A stretch of 64,000 bases of DNA from Phycisphaerae bacterium (GTDB lineage Bacteria; Planctomycetota; Phycisphaerae; UBA1845; UTPLA1): contig DATEMU010000003.1 in assembly GCA_035275405.1 (NCBI GenBank), positions 310,001-374,000 of the forward strand. Direction: 5' to 3'. A model generated the notes under the pieces. It was given only the letters and a program-made list of their open reading frames with translations, was not told where the DNA came from and did no database searches. A program made the translations under genes and the position numbers. Shown one piece after another: positions 26,630 to 35,086 of the stretch (position 1 is its first letter; each line of letters starts with the position of its first letter).

Positions 26630-27313
26630 ATGCATCCTGGATTGCGTCGCCATTCTGCGTTCGTCCGTGTGTCGGTATTGGCTTTGGTTGCCGCCGCCGC
26701 ACTGCTTCACCCCGTCGACGCCCAGGGCGGCGTGATCACCGCGCTGACGTGGCACTCCGGCGTCGCGTCCGTGGCGGGCGACATCATCATGCCGCCGTCC
26801 GCGCCCAACAATGACAACCAGGTCGGCGTTTCGCCCAATCTCGTGCAGGTGCTGCAGAAGAACTACGTCGGCATCGGCCCCGTCGATCTGGTTTTCACGG
26901 TCGCCGACACCGGCGGCACCACCGAGTATCGAATGAACGAGGGAGTGGCCAACAATACCGGAATCGCTTGGAGCGATTATCACATGGAACTGGGATTCGG
27001 ATTCGGCAGCGGCTTTGTCCCGGCGACGCCGGGCGGCGGGCTGGATTTCGACGCCCCCGATCACGATTCACCGGTCACCATGGGCCCGGGTTTTCCAGGT
27101 TTCCTCGTGACGGAGCTGGAGATCTTCGCCAGCGGCTTCCTGCCGAACACGGCGTTTAACGGCGGCATGATCTTTCACCTCGATGTGCCCGACGGCGTCA
27201 GCGAATTCACCCTTCGTCAGTCGCCGGTCCCGGTCCCCGAGCCGACGACAGTTGTTATGTTGCTGTGCGGGTTGGGCCTGCTTCGACGGCGAACGAGGCA
27301 GGTGAGGGGATAA
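26630..27313 (+). CDS. PEP-CTERM sorting-domain protein
   Basis: The 227-residue protein has a signal peptide (VRVSVLALVAAAALLHPVDA) and a C-terminal PEP-CTERM module: VPVPEPTTVVMLLCGLGLL followed by RRRTRQ, that is VPEP, a hydrophobic helix and a basic end. The middle is beta-rich and without recognised enzymatic motifs (WHSGVASVAGDIIMPPSAP, LGFGFGSGFVPATPGGG). PEP-CTERM proteins are processed by an exosortase and go to the outer envelope or exopolysaccharide. No exosortase gene is in the window. The ATG at 26630 follows GTGGAGGGA; the open frame to 26522 adds residues without signal character. A candidate noncoding RNA lies upstream on the other strand. Confidence 0.85.
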   Translation: MHPGLRRHSAFVRVSVLALVAAAALLHPVDAQGGVITALTWHSGVASVAGDIIMPPSAPNNDNQVGVSPNLVQVLQKNYVGIGPVDLVFTVADTGGTTEYRMNEGVANNTGIAWSDYHMELGFGFGSGFVPATPGGGLDFDAPDHDSPVTMGPGFPGFLVTELEIFASGFLPNTAFNGGMIFHLDVPDGVSEFTLRQSPVPVPEPTTVVMLLCGLGLLRRRTRQVRG

Positions 27314-28020
27314 GGCCGGCCGATTTTATTTCGGGCACCGATTTTTTTCTCGCGCAAACGACTGCAATCGGGCGCAAACGGCGCGGGTCTTTTTTTGTTG
27401 GTGGAACCAGGCGGAACAAGGCGGAACGGGCCAATGCGGAAGTCGGAATTCGGAATGCGGGATGATCCACCACAGAGGCACCGAGGGCACAGAGAACCTC
27501 TTCTGACCTGGTAGAAGAAAGGATTAATGTTACCCATCTTAACACCGGCGACGCTGCGGTTTGGCTGAAACGGCCCGCGCAACCTGAATTTTACTGAACT
27601 TCCCAGAACAACTTCCCAAGCAATGGTCGGCCATGAGCCGTCAAGGCCGGCGCGGGGAATGTACGAACTCACGAGCCATAGGCTTGGAGCCAGAAGCCGT
27701 AAGATGGACTACGGCGACGGTTATCGCCGCTCCTTGTTCCTAACCAAGTACTCGTGCTCAGCGCTCCCTCTGGAACGAGGGATTAGGGGGCGGAATGGGC
27801 CGGGCTTGGTCAGGGCGGCGGAGGATCGGCCTGGGATTATTTTCCTGCTAGCACTGACGGGCCGTCACGCCAAGTAATTCATCCTGACAGTAATACCTGC
27901 ACGAAGGGCGAAGTCGGGCGAGAGGTGTTGGGGAAAGTGAAGGCGATGGAGCGGCCATGAGAATTTAGAATTCCTCCCTGGCATACCGTCACGGTCATCG
28001 ACAAAACCAAGTCACCGCCT
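27314..28020. other. Gene-free, repeat-bearing stretch
   Basis: About 700 bases between the PEP-CTERM gene and the convergent TIR-like gene. It holds repeat-like text: a 'gcggaac' run near 27410, a 'cggaattcggaatgcggg' run at about 27442-27461, and one copy of the 'accacagaggcac' element (27469-27496). Short frames are unsupported. Confidence 0.5.
27469..27496 (+). repeat. Diverged copy of the 'accacagaggcacagag' dispersed element
   Basis: This 28-base segment reads accacagaggcac, then cgagggcacagagaa. It shares its first 13 bases exactly with the copies near 49232 and (in reverse complement) 49291 and 50549. Confidence 0.6.
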
Positions 28021-29085
28021 CTAAGAGTCCGACGCTAACGTGTCGCTCGGCGCGAAGCGTTGTACGTTGCCGCTCCTATCGAGTTCCAAAACAAAGGTCT
28101 TACTGGCCGTTGGAAAGTTGGACGAAACGACGAGGTACTCAAGTTCGTACTTGCCCGGACCAGTAATGAGCTCAGCCGCTTTTGCAGAATCGGTATCTAC
28201 CCACATTTGGTGAAAGTGGATACCGCTCTCCTGATCCTCCTTGTGGAACGCAGCAACGCGTCTCTCGCCGTTGTTTGCGGGAATGGCGACGGATTGATTG
28301 TAGACGACGCCAGCCCATTTCTGTTCAACATGCTCATGGGCCAGCGTGGGCAGGTCCGTGCCCGATATTTTGACACATCGTTTCAAGAAGCATCGGCAAT
28401 CCGTTGCTAACCGGCGACAATGGAGGTTTCTGACGACCAAGTGCCAAAAGGTAGCGCCTCCGTCGGGCGCGTCCGAAAAGCCCGAGAGAATTGGAAGTTG
28501 TTGATTGGTGTTGCTATAGGAGCGATTATCAGGTGCCGCCGCGCGACGCACATGTGGGTCATTTTCAACCTTATCCAATATTGTCAGCGCGTTCTTCCAA
28601 TCGGTCCGCCACCCACCTCGATCCAAGGATCTCCCGAGCCTGTCACGTACTTCATGCTCAACTAGCTCTGGGAGCTTACTTCGATCAGCGAATGGGACAG
28701 GGCGGCCATGTAGATTCTCACCAATGCCCTCCAAACGAACGCCTTCCTCGGCAAACCGCAATTGCTCGGTCTTTAGGAAACTCGCGATCGCTAACTCTTG
28801 GTGGCTGTAAATCGACCCACGAGACCATCTTTTTCCAAAATTACAACCAAGTTTTTCGCGCCTGAAGTCTACGAAAATAAAGTATTCCGAGGCTTCTAAT
28901 GCTCGAAAAATGTCGTCCATAGGACCCATGTATGTATGCCGTTTCGCCGCCAAGTAAGGCTCGAATTCGAGATTACCAATTTTCTTCTCGATCTGTTCGG
29001 CGATTATACGTTCGCCGATTTCAGATTTGCCCGCAGGGCTCCTCTGGCCACAGCTGATAAAAACCCGCGCTCTTGGCGTATACAT
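28021..29085 (-). CDS. TIR-like / deoxyribosyltransferase-fold protein with C-terminal beta-sandwich domain
   Basis: The 354-residue protein starts with a Rossmann-type domain of TIR/NDT kind: RVFISCGQRSP (strand A and loop), EIGERIIAEQIEKKIG, FEPYLAAKRHTY, DIFRALEASEYFIFVDFRRE, and IYSHQELAIASFL, where Glu97 occupies the position of the NADase catalytic Glu. The remainder (about 200-345) has FWHLVVRNL, DLPTLAHEHVEQKWAGV, VDTDSAKAAELITGPGKYELEYLVVSS, an Ig-like sandwich seen after such domains. No membrane segment is seen. Many bacterial TIR proteins act in phage defence by NAD depletion; that role here is inference. ATG at 29085; a GTG at 29115 is possible. The base composition looks lower in GC than the surroundings, suggesting transfer. 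Confidence 0.6.
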   Translation of the reverse strand: MYTPRARVFISCGQRSPAGKSEIGERIIAEQIEKKIGNLEFEPYLAAKRHTYMGPMDDIFRALEASEYFIFVDFRREKLGCNFGKRWSRGSIYSHQELAIASFLKTEQLRFAEEGVRLEGIGENLHGRPVPFADRSKLPELVEHEVRDRLGRSLDRGGWRTDWKNALTILDKVENDPHVRRAAAPDNRSYSNTNQQLPILSGFSDAPDGGATFWHLVVRNLHCRRLATDCRCFLKRCVKISGTDLPTLAHEHVEQKWAGVVYNQSVAIPANNGERRVAAFHKEDQESGIHFHQMWVDTDSAKAAELITGPGKYELEYLVVSSNFPTASKTFVLELDRSGNVQRFAPSDTLASDS

Positions 29086-29141
29086 GTGCGGTACTATACC
29101 AAACTCAGGAGTCACAAAAGCGCAATACCTGGTCCCGGAAT

Positions 29142-29534
29142 CTAGGCGACTTCGTCGTCTCTCTTTCGAGCATTCGGATCATTCGGATGGGCGACCCGAT
29201 CGCGCCTTTTTTCTGATCCGCGAGACAACCTAACGACGGACATAGCGCTTACGGCGATCGCCAAGGCACTGACGACATTGACAACGGCCCACGTTCCTCG
29301 TCCAAAACGTATCGGCGCGAGCGGGTTGTAGGTCACAGCCAGCAGGCCCAACACAAGCGCGATGCCCAGTGCCTTGAGCCTGATTGCATAAAGCAGGAAC
29401 CAGAGGGAGGACGCGCAGACGATCCACCGCAAGAATTGATAATAGCTGTAGGGCTGTCTTCCCATCGCGATGAGCAACATGGCGACGCAGACCGCAGCAA
29501 CGGCGAAAATGGATGTCTTGATTTGCCGATCCAC
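29142..29534 (-). CDS. Small four-helix membrane protein, DUF6804-like
   Basis: The 130-residue product has about four hydrophobic segments (SIFAVAAVCVAMLLIAMG, YYQFLRWIVCASSLWFLLYA, LGIALVLGLLAVTYNPLAP, VVNVVSALAIAVSAMSVV) and a charged C-terminal tail rich in Arg and Asp. GRQPYSYYQFLRW and LAVTYNPLAPI resemble the DUF6804 family of small bacterial membrane proteins of unknown function. It lies between the TIR-like gene (57 bases downstream) and the FGE/DUF3592 fusion upstream, all on the minus strand, and shares their lower GC. Function unknown. Confidence 0.6.
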   Translation of the reverse strand: MDRQIKTSIFAVAAVCVAMLLIAMGRQPYSYYQFLRWIVCASSLWFLLYAIRLKALGIALVLGLLAVTYNPLAPIRFGRGTWAVVNVVSALAIAVSAMSVVRLSRGSEKRRDRVAHPNDPNARKRDDEVA

Positions 29535-29602
29535 GATCTGGTTGTCGGCCTCCGTAGTTCGGTTCGCTCGGCGTGAAGTGCCAGAGCAACTAGTACAATA
29601 CG

Positions 29603-31090
29603 TTAATTAGGATCCAGCGCCAGCCGGAACCCAAAATAGATGCTCCGACGGTCGGGCCTGTTGAAGTTGCGGTACGACGAGCGGCAGTCCGCAGCACTTA
29701 CGATCCACGCGCCGCCCCGAGTTACAGGGCACCCTTCACGCGCGGTGCCCGTGGGGTCCGTCTCCCGATTCGTCGAATATTTTCCGCACCAATCCGCACA
29801 CCACTCCCACACGTTGCCGTGCATGTCGTACAAGCCCCAGGCGTTAGCCTTTTTTTGCCCCACTGGGTGCGTTTGCTGGTCGGCGTTGTTCCTGAACCAC
29901 GCATATTCGCCCAGTTCAGACTCGTTGTCCCCGAAGCAGAACGCTCCCGTGCTACCCGCGCGGCAGGCGCACTCCCACTGAGCCTCAGTCGGCAGGGCGG
30001 GACTGTACTGCGGGAATTTCTTCTTCAATTTTTCTATGAACTCCTGACAATCGTTCCAGCTTACAAAGTCCACGGGGTTTTTCGCTCCCGCAAAGTGGCT
30101 CGGATTGCGCCCGGTTACCGCCTGCCATTGCTCCTGCGTCACCGCGTACCTACCCATGTAGAACTGTTTGCTTATCGTTACCCCGTGCGGCGGCTCCTCC
30201 AAAACATGCAACCCTATTGATCCCATTGTGAATGTGCCTGCGGGGATCAGCACCAATTCCATCTGCACGCCGCCGCCGCAATCCAGCGTGAGCGTGGGTG
30301 GGTTGTTGCGCGGCTCCGCTGCGACATCGGTTGCGCGCATTGATGCGGTGCGAGGTAAACTTCCGCGAATCAATTGGACACCACTTACACAGCAAGCGCA
30401 CAAGAACGCCAGACAAAGAACGAGCACCCAAGGGTTTTCCTCGAACTGCTCGTCAGCCACGACATCAATGATGTCATCCGATGATGCCGCCATTTTGACG
30501 TATCGGACATCAAGCTTTGTTCCGGCAGAGTAATACCCACTGAGGTCCACGACCCGCGTCCTATCATCGTAGCTCAAGACGTGTGGACACCTAAAATGCC
30601 TGCCGCCATGTGAATCTCTGGACTCGCGACCCACTCCCACCGAAAGCACCGTTGCCGTTACCCGCGTCGCGTTCGTCGCCAGGGCGACCCAACAATAAAG
30701 CGGGCGAAAGAAAATGGTAAGGATGACCATGCTCATCACGATCAGAAGCAGGCCTTGACGCACCTCCTTGATTCTTTCATTCCGCGATGTCAATTTACGG
30801 ATGAGTCGTCTGGCTCTCTGCGATATCCCAGCACCGATCAACTCGTCGCTTTTCTTTGCCGACGATCCCCTCAGCGCCCACGATCCAGCCAGAGCCAATA
30901 ATCCAAACCAAATGTAGGCCCCGATCGCTCCACCCACGAGCCAATACCAATCCCTCTCACGGAAGTAGCTTCGATTGTGTAGGAGGAAGAAACCAACCGC
31001 CCAAAGGGTCGATCCGATCATTCCGACAAATACCGCTAGACGGTTCCGATGGGTATCTGAAAAACTCCAAATTGATGACCGTTTGCCCAT
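29603..31090 (-). CDS. Membrane-anchored DUF3592 / formylglycine-generating-enzyme-like (SUMF1) fusion
   Basis: The 495-residue protein has several N-terminal membrane helices (about 15-130), a DUF3592-like section around 140-205 (VTATVLSVGVGRESR, FRCPHVLSYDDRTRVVDL, YYSAGTKLDVRYV), another helix near 220-240, then a FGE-sulfatase/SUMF1 domain from about 270: MELVLIPAGTFTMGS, YAVTQEQWQAVTGRNPSHF, PVDFVSWNDCQEFIEKL, LPTEAQWECACRAG, GLYDMHGNVWEWCADW, CPVTRGGAWIVSAADCRSSYR, YFGFRLALD. Authentic FGE uses Cys pairs to oxidise a sulfatase Cys; many SUMF1-like domains instead bind substrates or nucleic acid, so the reaction is uncertain. ATG at 31090. The gene precedes the small membrane protein and the TIR-like gene on the same strand. 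Confidence 0.8.
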   Translation of the reverse strand: MGKRSSIWSFSDTHRNRLAVFVGMIGSTLWAVGFFLLHNRSYFRERDWYWLVGGAIGAYIWFGLLALAGSWALRGSSAKKSDELIGAGISQRARRLIRKLTSRNERIKEVRQGLLLIVMSMVILTIFFRPLYCWVALATNATRVTATVLSVGVGRESRDSHGGRHFRCPHVLSYDDRTRVVDLSGYYSAGTKLDVRYVKMAASSDDIIDVVADEQFEENPWVLVLCLAFLCACCVSGVQLIRGSLPRTASMRATDVAAEPRNNPPTLTLDCGGGVQMELVLIPAGTFTMGSIGLHVLEEPPHGVTISKQFYMGRYAVTQEQWQAVTGRNPSHFAGAKNPVDFVSWNDCQEFIEKLKKKFPQYSPALPTEAQWECACRAGSTGAFCFGDNESELGEYAWFRNNADQQTHPVGQKKANAWGLYDMHGNVWEWCADWCGKYSTNRETDPTGTAREGCPVTRGGAWIVSAADCRSSYRNFNRPDRRSIYFGFRLALDPN

Positions 31091-31543
31091 CGTAGAGTTT
31101 TCTTCCTGAGTCGGGCAGATGGCGACGCGCCTACCGTTTCTCCGATGAGCGTTTCAGGGTCGGAGCCGCGCCGCGCGACCTAGTCTAACTCGTGGACACG
31201 ACCGACTGGACAATCACTTATGTCCCAGCGCGATACTCAACGAACGCTTCAAGGGCCGATAGCTCATTTTGCTTTCGATGCAGCTCTTCTTCGTCAGGAG
31301 TTCGCCTCCGCTCGATTTCCATAATCAGCATCCGCGACCGCGACAGGCCCCGCTCCCTTGGCGGCGGACGAAATGATACTCGACTAACTAATCGTTGCGG
31401 AGGGAGACGCCAGCAAGTGCTACGGTGGCTCGGCAGGAGCCTCGCCCTCCCCGACACCGGCAATTAGCCGGTGGCACACCTTCCCGGGGCTTTGATCGGG
31501 CACGTCCGGCACCCGCCACGGCGGGCAGGCCCAGGCACGAAAC
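31091..31543. other. Gene-free stretch before pckA's 3' end
   Basis: About 450 bases. A minus-strand frame (31218-31463) ends in a charged stretch, EIERRRTPDEEELHRKQNE, that might be a 34-37-residue peptide or gene remnant, but no ribosome binding site is convincing. Nothing else seen. Confidence 0.4.
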
Positions 31544-33130
31544 CTACGTTCGAGGACCGGCTGCCTTCACTTCCGCCGTCGCGTCGGGGAAGCGGGCGAA
31601 GTTTTTCACGAAGAGGTTGGCGAGGTCCTTGGCCTTGGCGTCGTAGGCGGCGCCGTCCGACCAGGTTTTGCGCGGGGTGAGCAGTTCCGTCGAGACGCCG
31701 GGTACTTCTTTGGGGATGTGCAGGCCGAAGATAGGGTCCTGCGTGGTCGGCGCGTCCGTGAGTTTCCCGGTCAGGATCGCAGTGATCATGGCACGGGTCG
31801 CGGCGAGGTCGATCCGATGGCCGACACCGTAGGGGCCGCCGCACCAGCCGGTGTTGATGAGATAGCAGGTCGAGTGGTGCTTGGTGATTTTTTCCGCCAG
31901 CATCTTGGCGTAGACCATTGGGCTGCGTGGGAGAAAGGGCTGGCCGAAGCCGGTGCTGAAAGTCGCCTGCGGCTCGCTGCCGACGCCGGCTTCGGTGCCG
32001 GCAAGTTTCGCCGTGTATCCGCTCATGAAGTGATACATCGCCTGGGCCGTCGTGAGGCGCGAGATGGGGGGAAGGACACCGAATGCGTCACAGGTCAGGA
32101 AGATGACTGCCTTGGGGTGGTGTTCGGCGTGACCGCGGAGCAGGGCGTTTTCGATGAATTCGACGGGGTATGCGGCGCGTGTGTTTTCGGTGAATTTCTC
32201 GCTGTCGAAGTCGACGACGCGGGTCTCGAGGTCGACGACGACGTTTTCCAGGACAGCCCCAAAGTGGAGAGCGTTATAGATCTGCGGCTCGCGCTCTTCG
32301 GAAAGGCGGATGCACTTCGCGTAACAGCCGCCCTCGAAGTTGAAGACGCCGCGATCGGACCAGCCGTGCTCGTCGTCGCCGATCAGACGCCGCCGCGGGT
32401 CGGCGCTGAGCGTCGTCTTGCCCGTGCCGGAGAGACCGAAGAACAGGGCGACGTCGCTCTCCTTGCCCACGTTCGCGGAGCAGTGCATGGGGAAGACGCC
32501 GCGGTCGGGGAGGATGTAGTTCATCACGGTGAAGATGGATTTCTTGATCTCGCCGGCGTAATGGGTGCCGGCGATGAGGATGATCTTGCGGGCGAAGTCG
32601 GCGGCGATGTAGGCCTCGCTGTGGGTGCCGTCAATGGCGGGATCGGCGTGGCAATCGGGGGCGGAGAGGATAACGTATTCCGGTTTGGCCTTGGGCAACT
32701 CCTGCCGGGTCGGGCGGCGGAAGAGCTGGCGGGCAAAGAGGGCGTGCCAAGCCTTCGTGCCCACGACGCGAATCGGCAGGGCGTAATCGGGATCGGCACC
32801 GGCCAGGGCGTCGGTGATGAAAAGTTCGTGGTGGTTGAGGTGCTCGATCGTCTTCTTACGGAGCCTATCGAAGGCGTCCGGGGTCACCGGCTTGTTGACC
32901 TTGCCCCAGTCCACGGTCTTTTCGGTGGAGGAGTCCCTCACGATGAACTTGTCGTTGGGGGAGCGACCGGTGCGTTTGCCGGTGAGGGCGGCGAGGGCGC
33001 CCGTGCTGGTCAACTGGCCTTCCTGTCGGGCGACGGCCATTTCGACGAGTTGGGGGACGCAGTTGTTCCAGTGGGCAGGCCGGGCGGGGGCGAGACCGTG
33101 ATGTTCGAGGCCGAATTCGCTGGGGATCAT
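31544..33130 (-). CDS. pckA: Phosphoenolpyruvate carboxykinase (ATP)
   Basis: The 528-residue protein matches ATP-dependent PEP carboxykinase: LTGKRTGRSPNDKFIV (substrate loop), FITDALAGADPDYALPIRV, ILIAGTHYAGEIKKSIFTVMN, the kinase-1a loop GLSGTGKTTLSADP, RLIGDDEHGWSD (metal site), FNFEGGCYAKCIRL and GWCGGPYGVGHRI. It decarboxylates and phosphorylates oxaloacetate to phosphoenolpyruvate, the entry to gluconeogenesis. The length is typical of the family (about 530). The ATG at 33130 has AAGGA ten bases before it; the extra 31 residues of the open frame look non-native. It stands alone; the gene at 33313 is divergent. Confidence 0.96.
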   Translation of the reverse strand: MIPSEFGLEHHGLAPARPAHWNNCVPQLVEMAVARQEGQLTSTGALAALTGKRTGRSPNDKFIVRDSSTEKTVDWGKVNKPVTPDAFDRLRKKTIEHLNHHELFITDALAGADPDYALPIRVVGTKAWHALFARQLFRRPTRQELPKAKPEYVILSAPDCHADPAIDGTHSEAYIAADFARKIILIAGTHYAGEIKKSIFTVMNYILPDRGVFPMHCSANVGKESDVALFFGLSGTGKTTLSADPRRRLIGDDEHGWSDRGVFNFEGGCYAKCIRLSEEREPQIYNALHFGAVLENVVVDLETRVVDFDSEKFTENTRAAYPVEFIENALLRGHAEHHPKAVIFLTCDAFGVLPPISRLTTAQAMYHFMSGYTAKLAGTEAGVGSEPQATFSTGFGQPFLPRSPMVYAKMLAEKITKHHSTCYLINTGWCGGPYGVGHRIDLAATRAMITAILTGKLTDAPTTQDPIFGLHIPKEVPGVSTELLTPRKTWSDGAAYDAKAKDLANLFVKNFARFPDATAEVKAAGPRT

Positions 33131-33312
33131 GGCGGCAAATCCTTGAGACGGTTTTGGAGATGGAGGATTTTGGAGGGGGGTTGTGGAAAGATCAAGAATG
33201 GAGGGGGGGCGGGCCGTCACCAACGAAAGTCCGGTCCCGAAAACTCATCGCGGCCCGCCATAAGGGGCCGCGAACTTTACAGCCGCATGGCCCCGGCGTA
33301 GGCTAAACGATT

Positions 33313-34074
33313 ATGCGTCGAATTTGCGTGATTTTGGCGGTCGTTCTGGTCCCGATGCTGGTGCCGTCGTGCGGAGGCGGGGAAACGGGCATGGACGTGC
33401 GCAAGCCCCCTGCGGAGCGGCCGGATTTTGACCGGAGCGTCGTGCAGCGCGGGGCGCTCAAGATTCCCGCGGCAGAGGGATTCAACTACACGTCGTTTCG
33501 ATCCGGGCAGAGCGGGACCGGGCGCGGAGAGTCAAAGCCGGAAGGCAAGAATGGAGCGGTTTGCCGTGCGGAGGCGGGCGACGAGAGTGGGGCCTGGGGC
33601 GAGTTTCAACTGGGCTATTGCTTTGACAACGCCGGGGATGCGCCGCTGGATGCGATCGTGAAGTTGAATCTCAAGGTCTCGGAGAAGAATGAATCCAAGG
33701 GCGCGGCCGCGAGTGGTGAGGCGCTCCCTGCGACGGCCAAGAGCATGCTGACGTTTTTCATCAAGGACTCCTACGGCGAGATCATCAAGACGGAAAATCT
33801 GATGGCCACCAGCCTGGGCAAGGGCCCGAACGCCTCCGGGATCGTCCACGAGTTGGTGTTTGACGCCCGGTTCGAGCCGCAGCGGGGCTACTATCTCATG
33901 TTGGCGGGGCGTTCGGAGGCGCAGTCCTTCGAGGGGCAGTCAGCCTCGGTGGCTCTCGAGGTGAAGGACGCGGCGATGGAGATTGAGTGGCGACCGGCGG
34001 GCACGGCTTCGGTCCCGGGCCGAAGCGAGGCGGTCGCCAGCCATCCGCCGGAGAGCGGCGAATCGGCGCCGTGA
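33313..34074 (+). CDS. Hypothetical lipoprotein
   Basis: The 253-residue product begins with MRRICVILAVVLVPMLVPSC, a lipoprotein signal with Cys20 after VPS. The rest is beta-rich (GEFQLGYCFDNAGDAPLDAI, KSMLTFFIKDSYGEII, HELVFDARFEPQRGYYLMLAG, QSASVALEVKDAAMEIEW), suggesting an immunoglobulin-like or beta-sandwich domain exposed at the outer membrane. I do not recognise a named family. Its stop lies 29 bases before nadD, so the two may be cotranscribed. Function unknown. Confidence 0.7.
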   Translation: MRRICVILAVVLVPMLVPSCGGGETGMDVRKPPAERPDFDRSVVQRGALKIPAAEGFNYTSFRSGQSGTGRGESKPEGKNGAVCRAEAGDESGAWGEFQLGYCFDNAGDAPLDAIVKLNLKVSEKNESKGAAASGEALPATAKSMLTFFIKDSYGEIIKTENLMATSLGKGPNASGIVHELVFDARFEPQRGYYLMLAGRSEAQSFEGQSASVALEVKDAAMEIEWRPAGTASVPGRSEAVASHPPESGESAP

Positions 34075-34102
34075 TACGGCCGGGCGGCTGCGGATCGTCG
34101 AC

Positions 34103-34726
34103 ATGAGCCAGCGCATCGGTCTGTACGGCGGGAGTTTCGATCCCATTCATTTCGGGCATCTGATTTCCGCGCGAAGCATTGCGGAGCAGTTGGGGCTGGC
34201 GCGAATCGTGCTGATCCCATCGGCACGTCCCCCTCATAAGCGCGGCGTGGTGTTGAGCGATGCCCGGCACCGATTGGCGATGGTAAAACTGGCGGTCGCC
34301 GGTGATCCGCTCTTCGAGGTGTCGGATGTGGAGCTGCATCGCGCGGGCCCCAGTTATACGATCGACACGGTCGCGGATTTCCGGACTCGACTGGGCCCGG
34401 AAGTCGAGCTGATCTGGATCATCGGCGCGGATTCGCTGCCGGAGCTGCCGACGTGGCATCGAATCGCTGAGCTGGTGACACAAGTTCGTATCGTGACGGC
34501 GACGCGACCGGGGTGGAAGCCCCCGGCGCTCGAGGCGCTCGCGGCTGTGGTCGGGGCGGTCAGGGCCCAGGCGCTCTTCGACGATTGCGTTTCGACGCCG
34601 GCCATTGACATCAGTTCGACGCAGATTCGGGAACGTGCGGCGAAGAAAAGGAGCATCCGATACCTGACTCCCGACGAAGTAACGTCCTATATCTCGAAAA
34701 ACGGACTCTACGCCTCTCTCCGATAA
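34103..34726 (+). CDS. nadD: Nicotinate-nucleotide adenylyltransferase
   Basis: The 207-residue protein has the nucleotidyltransferase motif GLYGGSFDPIHFGHLIS, IPSARPPHKRG, HRLAMVKLAVAGDPLFEVSD, SYTIDTVADFR, LIWIIGADSLPELPTWH, and the closing DISSTQIRERAAKKRSIRYL. These are the canonical NadD blocks; the ISSTxIR motif binds phosphate. It joins ATP and nicotinate mononucleotide to give deamido-NAD in NAD synthesis. The ATG at 34103 directly starts the first strand; the 40 upstream residues of the open frame overlap the preceding lipoprotein and are rejected. Confidence 0.95.
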   Translation: MSQRIGLYGGSFDPIHFGHLISARSIAEQLGLARIVLIPSARPPHKRGVVLSDARHRLAMVKLAVAGDPLFEVSDVELHRAGPSYTIDTVADFRTRLGPEVELIWIIGADSLPELPTWHRIAELVTQVRIVTATRPGWKPPALEALAAVVGAVRAQALFDDCVSTPAIDISSTQIRERAAKKRSIRYLTPDEVTSYISKNGLYASLR

Positions 34727-35086
34727 TCGTCGGGTCTCGATTGCTAAACACCGAACTGGTAAGTTATTAGAGACATTTCGAAATCAAGGGGGTCATTTAG
34801 GGACCGCTGCCGTTTGACGGTAATGCAATCCGACGCTAAGGTTATTGTGAGACTGTGTATAAGGGGTGTATCGGCCGCCAGGTCGCCCGCATCCCGAGGT
34901 CCCGGCGCGGAGGGCCTATCGCAGGCTCTTGATGTAACGAGGCGACGAAGACTCGCCGAACGCACGATTACGCCATGATTTGCATTGTGAACTTGGCTCA
35001 CGGCCTTTTCGAGCCCTACCGATGAATGGATAGCACGAATGGCTGGCCTGACCCACTCACGGCCGACCACGCAAGGATCCGCATCT
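34727..35086. other. Gene-free stretch between nadD and the DUF1571 gene
   Basis: About 360 bases. No recognisable gene, repeat or terminator; one frame on the minus strand (34744-35103) appears to be chance. Confidence 0.5.

Noticed and set aside
31718..33301. A 527-residue plus-strand frame over pckA
   Set aside because: Antisense to an unmistakable PEP carboxykinase; no domain of its own.
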